From Nemertoderma westbladi (taxonomy: Eukaryota > Xenacoelomorpha > Nemertodermatida > Nemertodermatidae): a stretch of 64,000 nucleotides of DNA. A program made the position numbers and the translations under genes. The notes under the pieces are model-generated. The model searched no databases, had not been told where the DNA came from, and saw only the letters and a program-made list of their open reading frames with translations. The stretch is from NCBI GenBank assembly GCA_032718475.1, contig JAUCBJ010002835.1:1-64000 (forward strand). Reading direction: 5' to 3'. This document shows, in pieces, positions 1-10,740 of the stretch (position 1 is its first letter; each line of letters opens with the position of its first letter).

Positions 1-3000
1 CCTTGATCTTTGAGGAAACGTGTAGTTGTCTCTTGGATCTGCTTGGCCCTTTCCTCTTCCACCGACAAGGCTTTATCGTAGGAATTGGGCTCTACCGCCT
101 CTTGCGTAAAGAATCGTACAGCATGTTCATCTCGAGTCTTGGCATTGCAACGCTCAATGACGTCATTTAACTCGTCGTTATAAGCTTCTCGTTCAGATGG
201 ATAGAGAAGTTGACATAAGTTCACTTGGTTTTGCCAAGCCTCGTTTTCCTTAAGGAGATCGATGGTATTCTCCTCATCAAAAAGCTGGTGAACGTCGTCA
301 TTATCTGAGGAGTATGGAATTCCCTCAGTTGAGTTGTCTCCCTCACTGGTATCATCTTCCCATTCACTCACCTGGCATACGCTCTCTGGCGGTAGTCTTT
401 CTCTGAGTGTTCTACGGGAAGGGCCAGTAAAGTACCAACCTACTCTAGTTCTTACCGCATAGGTCTGTAGGGGCTGCGGTTGAGCAGGCCGTTTCTCTAA
501 CGTCTCCAGCGCCTCATGCGCGTTTTGGCCGATGAGTATTTGCACTCCAGGATAATCAGTCTGGAATCGAGGTATGTTAAGATGTTGGATGCTCTCATCC
601 TCGTCCCAATTATAAAGGTCTGCTTGAGTAGTAGCGAAGTTCTTTATAGCCACCATTTTCACTGACCTTATGCTGTGTTCTCCTAGTTCGTCCTGGGGGG
701 TGGACAACGCTCCTACATAATAATCAGCTGTTATTGTAGATTTCCAAACTTGCATAATGCCTGACATGTTGAGCTTAGTTTGGAACTTGGGTTGTCCAGC
801 AAATATATCTTCGGCTAGCTCTTTGTCGATGAATGTTCCTGTACTACCGGAGTCAAGGAGGGCGTTCACTACATAACTCCTCTCAGGTCCGTGAACCCTT
901 ACTTGCACCACAGGAAACTCTCGGATCCCTACATTGGAAGATGGCTCTTTCCAAGATGGTTGTCGCTCAGAAGTAGTTAGAGTAAAGTCGTTATCTGTAT
1001 CTTTTTCATATGTGAGTGCTCGATACACTGCGGTATTTATCATGTAACAGGATTCGTTTTCGTCGGAGAACTCGTCTGTATAGAATCCTTCCATCTCAGA
1101 TTGATCAGTGTCGTTCACATCACTGAATTGGACATGTAACTCGGAATCACTCACCTGATTCGGACTATTTCGATCGAATTCAGCGTGCAACAAGATATGA
1201 TGTTTCGCACCACACTTTGCACACCTTATGTCAGAGAAACAGGTTCGCCGTTGGTGTCCTTGTCTGAGGCAATTATAACATAACCGCTTATCCCACATGA
1301 CTTCGCGTCTCTCTGTTAATGATTTCTTTAGAAATTCATCACACCTATTCAAATGGTGGGTCCCGTCGCACAGCGCACATTTCGGTTTGATGTTACTTAC
1401 CTTATTTTGAGTCACATTGTGTACACTTGCCTTTTCTTCGGGTTTTCTCACCTGAATTCTCTTGGGAGACGTGGGAGGAGTTTTTCTTACCTGTTCCCTC
1501 CTGTCATTTGTTCGAGACTTGAATTTACTTACCTGATCTTTAGGCATTTTATTCACGTAATAAGATCTATCCGTGTCCTTCCCGCTATCTTCTCCTTGAG
1601 AAGTCTGGCTTTCGCCGTCATCGGTATAACATACTGGTGTTACCTTTCTCCTAGAGACGGGTTTTTCACTTACCTTGTTTTCCGGTGTCTTCTCTCTGGA
1701 CAGTTTCAGGAGCTGTAATTTCACTTCTCCATCTAGGAATGACATGAGATCAGCCATGGTAGGGTCTCGTCGTTGTTGTTCCATCATATATAACACTTTC
1801 TTATCCCAGCGTGTACCTACTCCACCTTTCGGTAAAGTAGAAGCCACTGCTCTAATAACCATAGTGTTCTGATACTCATGAGACTTACCTAGCCAATCTA
1901 ATTGTCTGCAGATCTCCTGGATCTCATCGGAAAACTCGATAATTCCACTACTAATAAACTTTCGGGGCGCTACTAACTTTGCATATAAGTACCCAGCGAT
2001 ATTATTCCTATTACCATACCTGATGTTTAGTGTATCCCAAACTTGTCTTAATCCGTCTGGATGTCCAATAAACTTTAACGCCATTAACTTGGGAGATCCT
2101 TCCAAGCACTCGATGAGGTATCTAAGTTTTTCTCCATTAGATAGTACAGAGTTCTGTATGTTATCTTTGTAATATTCATTAAAAGGTAACCATTTCATCT
2201 CATCTCCATTGAACTTGACGATCTCTCCCACCTTTACCGCTTGCCGGGCTTCGGTTCTAGCCATTTGACGCGTAAAACTTTCTTGGGCCATCGTGTTATT
2301 TAATATCGAATTATCGGTATATAAATTTCTCGGATTATGATCAGTTCTATAGGGAATATCATTATCAACAGGTCTATAATTACCCTTAATAGGGTTCACT
2401 ATAGGAGTTTCTACTTCGCTAGCAGTATATATGCGTGTAGGCTCCACACCTTGCGCATGAGATACTTCAGACCTAACAGGTTGACACATTGTTACAGAGG
2501 GTGGTGGTATACCTCTTTGAGTATTTACTAATTTATCGCGTTCTAGCGCGATACTTTGCTGCACTTCTTGCAACTCTAGCCTACTTTCCCTTACTGTGCC
2601 CTTGAACTGCTGGACAGTCTCCTGCATCTGTCCGAGCAGGATATCCATCCCCCGCCGTCCCTCGTCCACCCATTCGACCGCCGAAGCGGGAGTCGCCAAC
2701 GTTGTAGCGGGCGGACGATGGACAACGGGCGACAAATTATGAATATTTCGCTCGGGGTCCAGGACCTGAACTGTCTCTGGGGCAGTTCTACGGGGCACAG
2801 GTAGCTTAGTGCTATGCAGAGGGAATTTAGAGGTAACTTCAGGGAGCACAGGGGTGTCTATCACCGAAGGGGTGATTTCGAGAACAGGCCTAATTATTTC
2901 AGGCTCATCTACTATAGTAGGGAGTCTTTCTATTTTAATTATTTGGTCTGTGGGTTCTGTACTGCCTAAGTTGGTGCTATTTAGTTGCCTTCTAACAGCT

Positions 3001-4637
3001 GGAGGCAAATCAGGCAATTTCTGACGGTGGAATGTTCTTTTACGTCTGCTTAGACGAGATCTATTTCCTTTGCCGTCAGTATCGGTAGTATCGCCTTCCT
3101 CAGATGATGTATATCCCTGCCTTTTGGGAGTAGATCGATTCATCATCTGCATATTACTAGCTGTTAACTGTTTATTTATGCAGTCTTGATTCTCCTGAAT
3201 GTTTTCTAATTCTAATTGGGTGGTTTCTTCAGTCGCTCTCCGTTCTGCTTCTGCCACTGCCTCTGCCGCCTTTCTTTCAGCTTCGGCCGCTTTTGCTTCT
3301 GCCGCTGCCTCTGCCGCCTTTGCCTCTGCCGCTGCCTCTGCCGCCTTTGCCTCTGCCGCTGCCGCTTTTGCCTCTGCCGCTGCCTCTGCCGCCTTTGCCT
3401 CTGCCGCTGCCTCTGCCGCTGCCGCTTTTCTTTCTGCTTCTGCAGCTACCACTGCTGCTTTCTTTCTGTCTTCTATACGTTTTTTCTTTACTTGTTCTTC
3501 TTGGACTCGTGTCAGGCGGAGTTGTTCATCAAATTTAGCCTGATTCGCAGCCCTCATTTCCACATCGATGGCATCCAACACAAGCTTGGTTCCTTCACTA
3601 TTAGGGCTAAGTCCCTCTAACCTTCTCCTCAACTCGTCATTACCTAAAAAACGTTGATAGTCTGACAGATAGATGTCAATGGCATCCCTCTTATGCGGTT
3701 TCTCTGCCGTCGCTTCACTTTCCACTTGGGAAAAAGTAGCGTCTGTTGATTCTCCATGGGTTGAGCGCTCCTCCAACTGAGCTTTCCACTGAGCTGCTCC
3801 TTGAACCTGGCGACTCACCCGTTGAAAGCAAGTCTTTACGGCAACTTGCAACGAAGTGTCTTGCCTTCTTTTAGAAGCCTCCTCAAAGGCCGATAAGATT
3901 AGCCTGATTCGTAGAATTCTTTCCCTAACTTGATAAAGCAGCGATCCCTGCTCTTGAGGTCCTTGAGGTTGTTGAAACAGTTGTTCTTTTACTCGCTCCA
4001 TAGAGCTGAAGAATCCCTGTGCGTATCCGGCTGCGGACCTCTTCCACACAGCTGGATCGATGGTTTCCTTGGCTACTCCCATCCGGTGTATGTCTTCCCA
4101 GGCAGCTTCTGATAAATCAAACGGGAGTCCGGGTCCGGGGAAGTTCCATTGCGACTCGACAATAGACTTCAGTTCTTCACTCGTGTATCCCGCGTAACTA
4201 TCTCTAGTTGACCGTTGACTTCTCGCCCAATCGATCTGGTGTTCTTCCACCGCGATCAATAACCTAGTGAGTACGGCTGCAGGAAGGATGAGAAGGGGAT
4301 CCGTATAAACCGCATCCGTCATCTCTGCTCCGCACTCGGGTGTCAGCTCTACAGTATCCTCACTACTGGAGCTGCTGGGCCGCTGAGGAATAAGTTCTTG
4401 ACTCGCGGGTTGTTGCTGTTCCGCTGCTTCTTGGTCCCGCTTAACTTGAGCTCGGGTGCCTATGATAGACCTACGATGTTGGACTAGCCTAGGTTCTGTT
4501 ATTACTACTGGAGGGATGACCTTCCTCACAGTGGGAGGTGAACTGAACTTACGACCAGACGGTTGTACGTCTCTATCTGAGTCGCAGATAGTTACATCTA
4601 ATATACTGTCTGACAGGTTCTGCTTAGTATCAGACAT
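1..4637 (-). CDS. BEL/Pao retrotransposon Gag-protease polyprotein (partial, runs off left edge)
   Basis: One reading frame is open from an ATG at 4637-4635 to the window edge, about 1545 codons, on the minus strand. The N-terminal ~380 residues are acidic and Gln/Ser-rich. Residues ~385-465 form an Ala/Glu/Lys-rich repeat, probably a long helix. Residues ~810-940 resemble the DUF1759 gag region of Pao elements. Cysteine knuckles follow at ~1086-1145 (CALC-x8-C, then CYNC and CAKC patterns), and at ~1260 a retropepsin-like domain (DUF1758 type) carries LLDSGSTGTF. This order of DUF1759, zinc knuckles and DUF1758 protease in one frame is characteristic of BEL/Pao. Reverse transcriptase, RNase H and integrase would lie to the left, outside the window. 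The absence of any stop suggests a young or recently active copy. Seven in-phase 5' splice-site-like motifs lie in the knuckle-protease part (see findings). Family call is firm; lineage within BEL/Pao is not determined. Confidence 0.9.
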   Translation of the reverse strand, partial: MSDTKQNLSDSILDVTICDSDRDVQPSGRKFSSPPTVRKVIPPVVITEPRLVQHRRSIIGTRAQVKRDQEAAEQQQPASQELIPQRPSSSSSEDTVELTPECGAEMTDAVYTDPLLILPAAVLTRLLIAVEEHQIDWARSQRSTRDSYAGYTSEELKSIVESQWNFPGPGLPFDLSEAAWEDIHRMGVAKETIDPAVWKRSAAGYAQGFFSSMERVKEQLFQQPQGPQEQGSLLYQVRERILRIRLILSAFEEASKRRQDTSLQVAVKTCFQRVSRQVQGAAQWKAQLEERSTHGESTDATFSQVESEATAEKPHKRDAIDIYLSDYQRFLGNDELRRRLEGLSPNSEGTKLVLDAIDVEMRAANQAKFDEQLRLTRVQEEQVKKKRIEDRKKAAVVAAEAERKAAAAEAAAEAKAAEAAAEAKAAAAEAKAAEAAAEAKAAEAAAEAKAAEAERKAAEAVAEAERRATEETTQLELENIQENQDCINKQLTASNMQMMNRSTPKRQGYTSSEEGDTTDTDGKGNRSRLSRRKRTFHRQKLPDLPPAVRRQLNSTNLGSTEPTDQIIKIERLPTIVDEPEIIRPVLEITPSVIDTPVLPEVTSKFPLHSTKLPVPRRTAPETVQVLDPERNIHNLSPVVHRPPATTLATPASAVEWVDEGRRGMDILLGQMQETVQQFKGTVRESRLELQEVQQSIALERDKLVNTQRGIPPPSVTMCQPVRSEVSHAQGVEPTRIYTASEVETPIVNPIKGNYRPVDNDIPYRTDHNPRNLYTDNSILNNTMAQESFTRQMARTEARQAVKVGEIVKFNGDEMKWLPFNEYYKDNIQNSVLSNGEKLRYLIECLEGSPKLMALKFIGHPDGLRQVWDTLNIRYGNRNNIAGYLYAKLVAPRKFISSGIIEFSDEIQEICRQLDWLGKSHEYQNTMVIRAVASTLPKGGVGTRWDKKVLYMMEQQRRDPTMADLMSFLDGEVKLQLLKLSREKTPENKVSEKPVSRRKVTPVCYTDDGESQTSQGEDSGKDTDRSYYVNKMPKDQVSKFKSRTNDRREQVRKTPPTSPKRIQVRKPEEKASVHNVTQNKVSNIKPKCALCDGTHHLNRCDEFLKKSLTERREVMWDKRLCYNCLRQGHQRRTCFSDIRCAKCGAKHHILLHAEFDRNSPNQVSDSELHVQFSDVNDTDQSEMEGFYTDEFSDENESCYMINTAVYRALTYEKDTDNDFTLTTSERQPSWKEPSSNVGIREFPVVQVRVHGPERSYVVNALLDSGSTGTFIDKELAEDIFAGQPKFQTKLNMSGIMQVWKSTITADYYVGALSTPQDELGEHSIRSVKMVAIKNFATTQADLYNWDEDESIQHLNIPRFQTDYPGVQILIGQNAHEALETLEKRPAQPQPLQTYAVRTRVGWYFTGPSRRTLRERLPPESVCQVSEWEDDTSEGDNSTEGIPYSSDNDDVHQLFDEENTIDLLKENEAWQNQVNLCQLLYPSEREAYNDELNDVIERCNAKTRDEHAVRFFTQEAVEPNSYDKALSVEEERAKQIQETTTRFLKDQ
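3240..3445 (-). repeat. GCx-rich trinucleotide minisatellite inside BEL gag (Ala-rich helix)
   Basis: On the + strand the sequence is a run of GCCTCTGCCGCTGCC-type triplets with few interruptions. Read in the gag frame it gives alternating AEAKAAEAAAE blocks, all multiples of three bases long. Alanine, glutamate and lysine predominate, so a continuous alpha-helix or coiled coil is expected. The near-identity of the blocks indicates recent slippage or unequal exchange within the element. Confidence 0.85.
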
Positions 4638-4832
4638 GTTTATGTATACAGTTGAATGTCTACTGCTGTATCACAGTCTGAGCAAGTCTAGTAACTCAGT
4701 ATTAACTGCTAGCCTAGTAATTAATTACCGGTACTGCTACTCAGTGTAGTGTGATATATAATATATTAGAATACCGGTATGCTTATAGTATATATAACTA
4801 TTATTACAGACTAGGTTTATCACCGAATAGCG

Positions 4833-5010
4833 GTATAATTTTAGCACAAATATATATAAATATATAATAGGCCTATCGGGAATACCGGTACAGCTGACAG
4901 TTTGTAGTGTATATATAAGTATAGTTATTAACTGAATTAATTACAGAATACCGGTATGCTTTCAGCACAAATATAAATATTATAATAGGCCTATCGTAAA
5001 TACCGGTATG
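4833..5010. repeat. Short tandem duplication with AATACCGGTA and ATAGGCCTATCG words
   Basis: Two ~60-bp segments (4833-4891 and 4946-5010) share AGCACAAATATA, TAATAGGCCTATCG and a flanking ACCGGTA, separated by about 55 bases. They lie just upstream of the BEL gag start and are probably part of its leader. Confidence 0.65.
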
Positions 5011-5949
5011 TCAATTATTTTAGAATAATTGAATTTCTGAACTTTAGGGTTACTTGGTTACTTTAACTTACTTTATTACCGTTATTTAAGCAGTAGTCCA
5101 ACTGATATTGAGACCTAATTGTTATATGGTAGGCCTACTATTTATAAATCGTTAGATTTGATTTATAATATATATATACCCGTTTTAATGGGTTTAGTCA
5201 ATGTTTGAAATAAATGTTATTATTTCTGGGGGTAATCACTACACAAAGCGGTGCGCTTTCAGTGAAGTGTTACTTATAGGACACTAAAACAAATGATTCT
5301 AATTTACCTAAGTTACTTAATACTACAAATTACGTACAATTCGGGTGAGATTACAATCTCTAAATAAACACAAAAATTTACAAAAACGCAAAATACGAAT
5401 TTCAGGGTAATTTTACAAGAAGTCTACAAACCAGCCTAACAAAGGGTTAGAATTCTGGTTATTACAACGGACAGGGTACTACGGTATTTGAAATAATAAG
5501 TAGTAGTAAATACACTGCGTTGTCCAGATAGAAAAATACCACCGCCTGACGACCTATAGCCGTATCGCTATAGGTTCTACGTTATGTATCACGGAGTGTT
5601 CCTACCTAGAAGTTAATAGAGCTAATCGAACGTGCCTATCAACCACTTTACAACACAAATATAATGCCTACACTAATTACTTCGGAAAGTACTGTACACT
5701 AAACCCTAAATTAGGTACGAGTACTTGTACAACAGATAATCAGTAGTTAAATATACTTGAACAGCTAAAAGAACCACGGCATCTGCTGGAGTGACCGATG
5801 CACAAAATCACCAGTCTTTACCTACGCCAAGCAGCCCGTGTAGTACCGGGGTTAATTTAACTATAGCGGTATGTATAACAAACACAATTACTGTAGGAAC
5901 AAACTTGGGGAATGAATGTTGCGAATAATCGCATAAACTCTGAATAATA

Positions 5950-6530
5950 AATATTACGCTACGCGTACAAACTACTCAAACAAAATACAGACTGAACACT
6001 GACAGACTACTATCAAGCCTAAACAAACTACGGTATATGCAGACTCCGAAATAATTAGGTAGTATGCGTTCTAACCCAGTAGTACGACTTATTCTTTAAT
6101 TGGGGGTTTACCTTACAGCATTCGCTGCCCCTACTTCCTAACCGTTCTTTATCGGACAAGTGATCTACACACGCTGCAATCCGTTCAGACCTAATAACAG
6201 CCAGACAACTATCCAGCCTACAAATTATCTAAATAAAATTATACGCTACCCGTACAGACTTACACAAACAAAGTACAGACTAAACGATGGCAGACTACTC
6301 TCAAGCCTAAATAAACTACAGGACATGCAGACTCCGAAATGATTAGGGAGTATGCGTTCTAACCCAGTAGTACGACTTATTCTTTAGTTGGGGGTTTACC
6401 TTACAGCATTCGCTGCCCCTACTTCCTAACCGTACTTAATCGGACAGGTGATCTATACACACTGCAATCCGTTCGGACTTAACAGCAATCAGACAACAGC
6501 TCAGCCTACAAATTGTCTGTACAATCTGAT
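5950..6530. repeat. Tandem duplication, period 288 bp
   Basis: The segment beginning AGTATGCGTTCTAACCCAGT occurs at 6061 and again at 6349, and similarity extends over nearly the whole 288-bp period (ATTACGCTACGCGTACA / ATACGCTACCCGTACA at the left, CAGCCTACAAATTATCT / CAGCCTACAAATTGTCT at the right). Scattered substitutions show that the duplication is not brand new. It lies in the probable leader or LTR of the BEL element, where tandem duplications are common. Confidence 0.8.
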
Positions 6531-7996
6531 CAGGCTTACACGCCTTCTGTTCAATACTGGCCTACAAATAAATAAAACTTGACAGAAATAAGTAAACCAT
6601 ATAAAGGAATAAGGGGTGATCAATCCCTAATCCCTCAACAGCCTACCGGTATGCAACAATCAAATCGAATAATACTAGTGTACTTATACGGAAGTACCGG
6701 TTAGGACAGCTAGGCCTACGGACCTACAGAATTACCGGTTCTGGCAGTTGGGCCTACTGACCTACAGATGTACCGGTTCAGGTTTACCGGTTGACCGGTA
6801 CTTTCAACTTTATTGCTTACTGCAATAAAGAAGCTATATCCTTTAATGTTCGCGCTTTCAGACCTTTGGCAGTTTAACCCGCCAAATTAAGATGTCTTCT
6901 AGATATTAAATCGCTTTTTAGCCTATGACAAGTATTTGATTCACTACACTAGTCGAAACCAATCTGTGCGCGATCATTCACCCGCTGGATATTCCCGGGA
7001 GATTGGGTTCGACGGTTTAATTTTATTGCTATGTAAGCCTAATGTATTATTCGACTGACAGTATTATATAATCTCTGACAATATTATTCACCTTCGGGAA
7101 TATTAACAGTTCCTTTAGGACGTGGCGCTTTATCTATATAAACAGAGTTATGACTTAAACTACTCACAACGATATGGCTTAATTATAATTCACATATATG
7201 GCGCATTCTTTAGGAAATGCTTCTTTAACAGACTCACTCGTACACAATGCTGCACAATACTGCACACTAATCTGCCAATCTTCACTGATTTTAGTCACAT
7301 ATAAAAGGAACACAGACTGACTCATGTAGGGTCTATCAAATAACATTAGATTCACTTCAAACCACTTTAACATAAGTCACAATCGTTATTGGTAACCTTT
7401 CTCTCTTACCTTCGGTATATCAAGAATATTGGGTGTCGGGGTTATTTCTCGTTATTCCAATATAATAATTCATCAACAAATATAATGAATAACCGACAAC
7501 AAATAGCAGTATACAGTATTGATTGAGCAGGTAATTTTTAGCAGTGAGATATTCAAGGAGTTTGGTCGGTATGTCAGTTAAAGGATATATGTCCTTATAA
7601 ATAAACCTACTAGTGTTGAGCTAAAAAGCAGAAAAGCACAAAACACTATAAAGCCGTTCTTTCGTGGCTTTGAAAAACTCGTGACTACTGCTCTATACGA
7701 GGATACCAACTACCCTTATTCCACGAAGCTCCCGTTCAACACAGAGAAAGAGCAGTGAGATAGGAAAATTTCAGTTCAGTAGCTCTGTGATAGGTCAAAA
7801 TCAAGGCTAACTCAAATTCTATTGGGAGATACAAAAACAAGGCTATGACGCAACCTTTCTAGGCTGGTTGGCCGATTAAACAGAGCCCAGATACCTGCGT
7901 ACAGCAAATCAGCCAATAAGCTGGTAGCTTGCACTATTTTAACTATAGATCCCCTTTAGAGTATTCTAGCGACCGGGGGGGGAACTGGCCAACAAG

Positions 7997-8500
7997 GCAA
8001 ACGAATCAGTTATCCCACAAAAGCTTTTACACAACATGTGTACCAAGTTTGGATAGATTTCATCAAGGATTGGCCGAGTTATTAACGTTTAAAATAAAAT
8101 ACTGAAAAAAAAACGCGACAGAACGACAGGTTGATTAATGGTACCACTACGCTAAGGCTCACTCACTTCGTGGCTCGCCCCACAGTACTTGACATGAAAC
8201 ATGAATATAAGTTAGACAATATAAGGCAAGCATGACAAAACACTGACGAAACAAAATTTCGGAATATAGATAGAGTGGAAATGGGACAGTGTGGGATACA
8301 GAGTATTATAAATAACAGACGATATATGAACATCAAGAGAAAACACAATATAGCGATATACAAGAAATACGATTAGCAATACAAAATAACATAACGGTAT
8401 AACTAATGAAATGGAAGAAATGTCAACGGCAGAAAACAGAAGATGTGCAAGAGAGATGTGCAAGAATGGTCGAAGCAACAAAGCAATACGATGTGTGTAG
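7997..8500. other. Noncoding stretch with a solitary GTGGGGCGAG-family end
   Basis: No gene is supported. At 8135-8190, read on the minus strand, the sequence GTACTGTGGGGCGAGCCACG followed by a GTGAGCCTTAGCGTA stretch matches the ends of the inverted-repeat elements at 15.25 and 32.09 kb. No partner end is recognisable nearby. Confidence 0.55.
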
Positions 8501-9402
8501 CCCAGGTTGGAATTCATGCTGCAAAACTCGGACGCGTACCTGCGCGAATGACCGCAAACCAGATGCGCGTTGCGCGTTTGGGTGAGACAGGTGCGCGTTC
8601 GGGTGTGGGACAGGTGCGCGTTGCGCCTCAGCGCGCAGCTCTGCCTCTGATGCGCACCACAAATTAATTGAAATCACGAAAATACACAAAAAAATTTCGC
8701 TCGCTGCGCTCGCATTAGTTTCTCATTTCCAATTCTTCAAACAGTCAAATCACTTCACCATAATACTGTAATACCGGCAACCGGAGCTGAATTTGTCTAT
8801 TTATTTTAACTACAGTACTCTATTGTTGTATTGTTATTAGGTCTATGCTATGCCGATGTTACGTTAGTAAACAGGTAAAGTCAGAAAGTAACAATGTATT
8901 ATAAGTATGACTTAATTATAAGCCAACTGTATGTTTAAGCCTAATTGTTAGGTAGGCCTATACAAAGTATTATTGGCAGACTGGTACCTATTTCAATATT
9001 CGTTTTTTTGAAATTACCGGTACATGTTTTGTTTGTAATCTAAAATAATATTGTCTGTTATAAAAGCAGTGAGCCCGATGGGCCACCATAGTAGTGGATT
9101 AAAAAAATATTTTTTAATATTAAGAATTTTGATGTTGCAAAAATTACATTTATTATGTAAGCCTAGATTCAACGTACAGACAGACAGACGTAAAGATAAG
9201 CTTAAAACGCTCAAACTTGTAAAATTGGAATGTAAAATTGTTCTTATGAACTGTGCGATTTTTTGAGATATGCATGACATGAGCTGCGCGATTTTGTTTG
9301 GATTATGACATATGATGAGGTGCGCGACGAGCCCATTTCAGGTGCGCGGTGATTTCAAAACAACAAAGCGTACCTGCGCGCTCATGCATGAATTCCAACC
9401 TG
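8501..9402. mobile_element. Non-autonomous hAT-like element with 8-bp target duplication
   Basis: The inverted termini share CAGGTTGGAATTCATG (left from 8503, right ending at 9402). GTGTGTAG lies directly outside both ends (8493-8500 and 9403-9410), fitting an 8-bp target-site duplication; the left end carries two extra C residues. Both subterminal regions are rich in GGTGCGCG / CGCGCACC words (8530-8650 and 9325-9385). Between them the sequence is AT-rich and encodes nothing recognisable, so the element would need a transposase supplied from elsewhere. Assignment to hAT rests on the 8-bp duplication and the CAGG terminus. Confidence 0.7.
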
Positions 9403-9515
9403 GTGTGTAGCGAAACAAATAGACAAATGGAAAACAAAACGTGATGATTTACTGTAATACAGTAACTATCACAGAACGTGCGAGTAAAACGAGTGAAGAC
9501 TAATGTCCATACTAA

Positions 9516-9764
9516 TGTGGTGGTCCCTAACGTGCTACGCGAAGACCACTGCTTCAGTTTTTACTGTATGCTGTTAAAATTCTATATACTGTACAAATAC
9601 TGCTATATTGTAAAAGGCGGGAAATTCAAACAACAGCTGTACCGTTACTTTTGTTCATTGTGTCTTACTTATCTGTTTATATAGAATAAAGGTTTTTGCA
9701 TTCAGATTATTCAGTTCAGCATTCACACTGTCGTATCCTAACCCTCAGGTACTGATCCATTACA
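9516..9764 (+). repeat. 5' LTR of the Gypsy element
   Basis: It starts TGTGGTGGTCCC and ends ATCCATTACA. It contains TTTATATAGAATAAAGG, which can serve as TATA-like and polyadenylation signals. It differs from the 3' LTR by a 5-base insertion (the CGCGA region) and by about three or four substitutions seen by eye, so the insertion is relatively young. Confidence 0.92.
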
Positions 9765-9765
9765 C

Positions 9766-9783
9766 TGGTGACCCGGACTTCGC
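9766..9783 (+). promoter_or_regulatory. Primer-binding site of the Gypsy element
   Basis: TGGTGACCCGGACTTCGC follows the LTR end by one base. The initial TGG is complementary to the CCA tail of a tRNA primer. The tRNA species was not identified. Confidence 0.7.
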
Positions 9784-9831
9784 ACATTCTAGCCTACCTA
9801 CGGTACAGTTAGTAAACTCGATCAACCAATA

Positions 9832-10740
9832 ATGGCTTCTCGAATACCAGCATTTTGCCCGCGCCAACCATCGATTTGGTTTAAACAGTTAGAAACGTAT
9901 TTCGCCATGGAGAAGACTGCCGATGCCGACCAACTCAATCTCCTTTTCACTTTGTTACCAACCGATCAGGCGGCCATTATCGCGACTTCGGAGACAAAGT
10001 CCTATGAGGAAGCTCGTGAGTTGCTCAAAAGTTCACTTGGCGAATCGAGATACGATCTTATCCGGAAGGCGATCGCCACATTCACGATATCGGACGGTGA
10101 ACGACCTTCTCACGCCGTCCAACGATTGAAGATACTGGCCAACGCAGCAGAAATGCCCGAGCGCAGCGAACAAGAAATCATCGCTCGCGTTATTGAGGCT
10201 ATGCCCACTGACTCCGCAAAATCAGCTCTTGCCACACAGGCACAAAATGGATTAGACGAATTTTTAAAAATCGCCGACACAGTTGTCGCTGCAACAACCT
10301 GCCAGAGTTACCAGCTAAACGCACTAACTCCATCTAAACGCACTAACTCCACCGATTTTTCCCAGGAAACGCAATTTTTAGAAGATCACCAATCACGTGG
10401 TCGTCCATACCGACGAAGCAACCGGCGCGATGAGGTTTTTCAAGATTCTCAGCAGGAGTACGGCTACGATTCTCGAAACCGTTCTGCTTACAGTTTTAAC
10501 CCATCTTACCAACAAGATTTTTACCGCCAGTCTAATCAGGAGTCCTTCCAACGAACCTTAACTCCGTTCTCTTCTACACAGCGTCCCAAAGTGTGCCGTT
10601 CGCATATCTTTTTTGGTATAAAAGCGCGAACATGCACCCACTGGTGCCAGTTTCCAAAGAGTGATTCTCACAACCCTCGTATTCGTTCCCGAGAGCCTTC
10701 TCGTGCCGGATCCAGGGACTCATCGCCGCAGGGAAACTAG
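9832..10740 (+). CDS. Gypsy Gag protein
   Basis: The 302-residue ORF starts at an ATG 67 bases after the LTR. Residues 1-160 match the gag fold of the invertebrate Gypsy group whose Gag begins with an F/P-rich stretch followed by WFKQLETYF. The tail is Arg/Ser/Gln-rich. Residues ~254-275 carry a non-canonical zinc-binding pattern (C-R-S-H ... C-x3-C, HIFFGIKARTC) that replaces the usual CCHC knuckle in this group. Pol lies in the -1 frame relative to gag and overlaps its end, so Pol was presumably made by -1 ribosomal frameshifting. Gag itself appears intact. Confidence 0.85.
   Translation: MASRIPAFCPRQPSIWFKQLETYFAMEKTADADQLNLLFTLLPTDQAAIIATSETKSYEEARELLKSSLGESRYDLIRKAIATFTISDGERPSHAVQRLKILANAAEMPERSEQEIIARVIEAMPTDSAKSALATQAQNGLDEFLKIADTVVAATTCQSYQLNALTPSKRTNSTDFSQETQFLEDHQSRGRPYRRSNRRDEVFQDSQQEYGYDSRNRSAYSFNPSYQQDFYRQSNQESFQRTLTPFSSTQRPKVCRSHIFFGIKARTCTHWCQFPKSDSHNPRIRSREPSRAGSRDSSPQGN

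Larger units (their letters stand above)
4638..7996 (-). other. Probable BEL leader and 5' LTR region, AT-rich with internal duplications
   Basis: No coding sequence is supported here. The stretch lies upstream of the BEL gag ATG and has ACCGGT-rich words and two local duplications (4833-4891 with 4946-5010, and 5950-6530). A possible LTR start, read on the minus strand, is TGTTGGCCAGTTCC ending at 7996, next to a C-run, but no second LTR is in the window. The LTR and primer-binding site are therefore inferred, not shown. Confidence 0.4.

Noticed and set aside
3199-3620. Plus-strand Ala-, Leu- and Cys-rich ORFs
   Set aside because: They are antisense shadows of the Ala/Glu/Lys repeat in the minus-strand BEL gag.
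7960-7996. Definite 5' LTR of the BEL element
   Set aside because: Only one possible LTR terminus is seen; the second LTR lies outside the window, so the call stays tentative.
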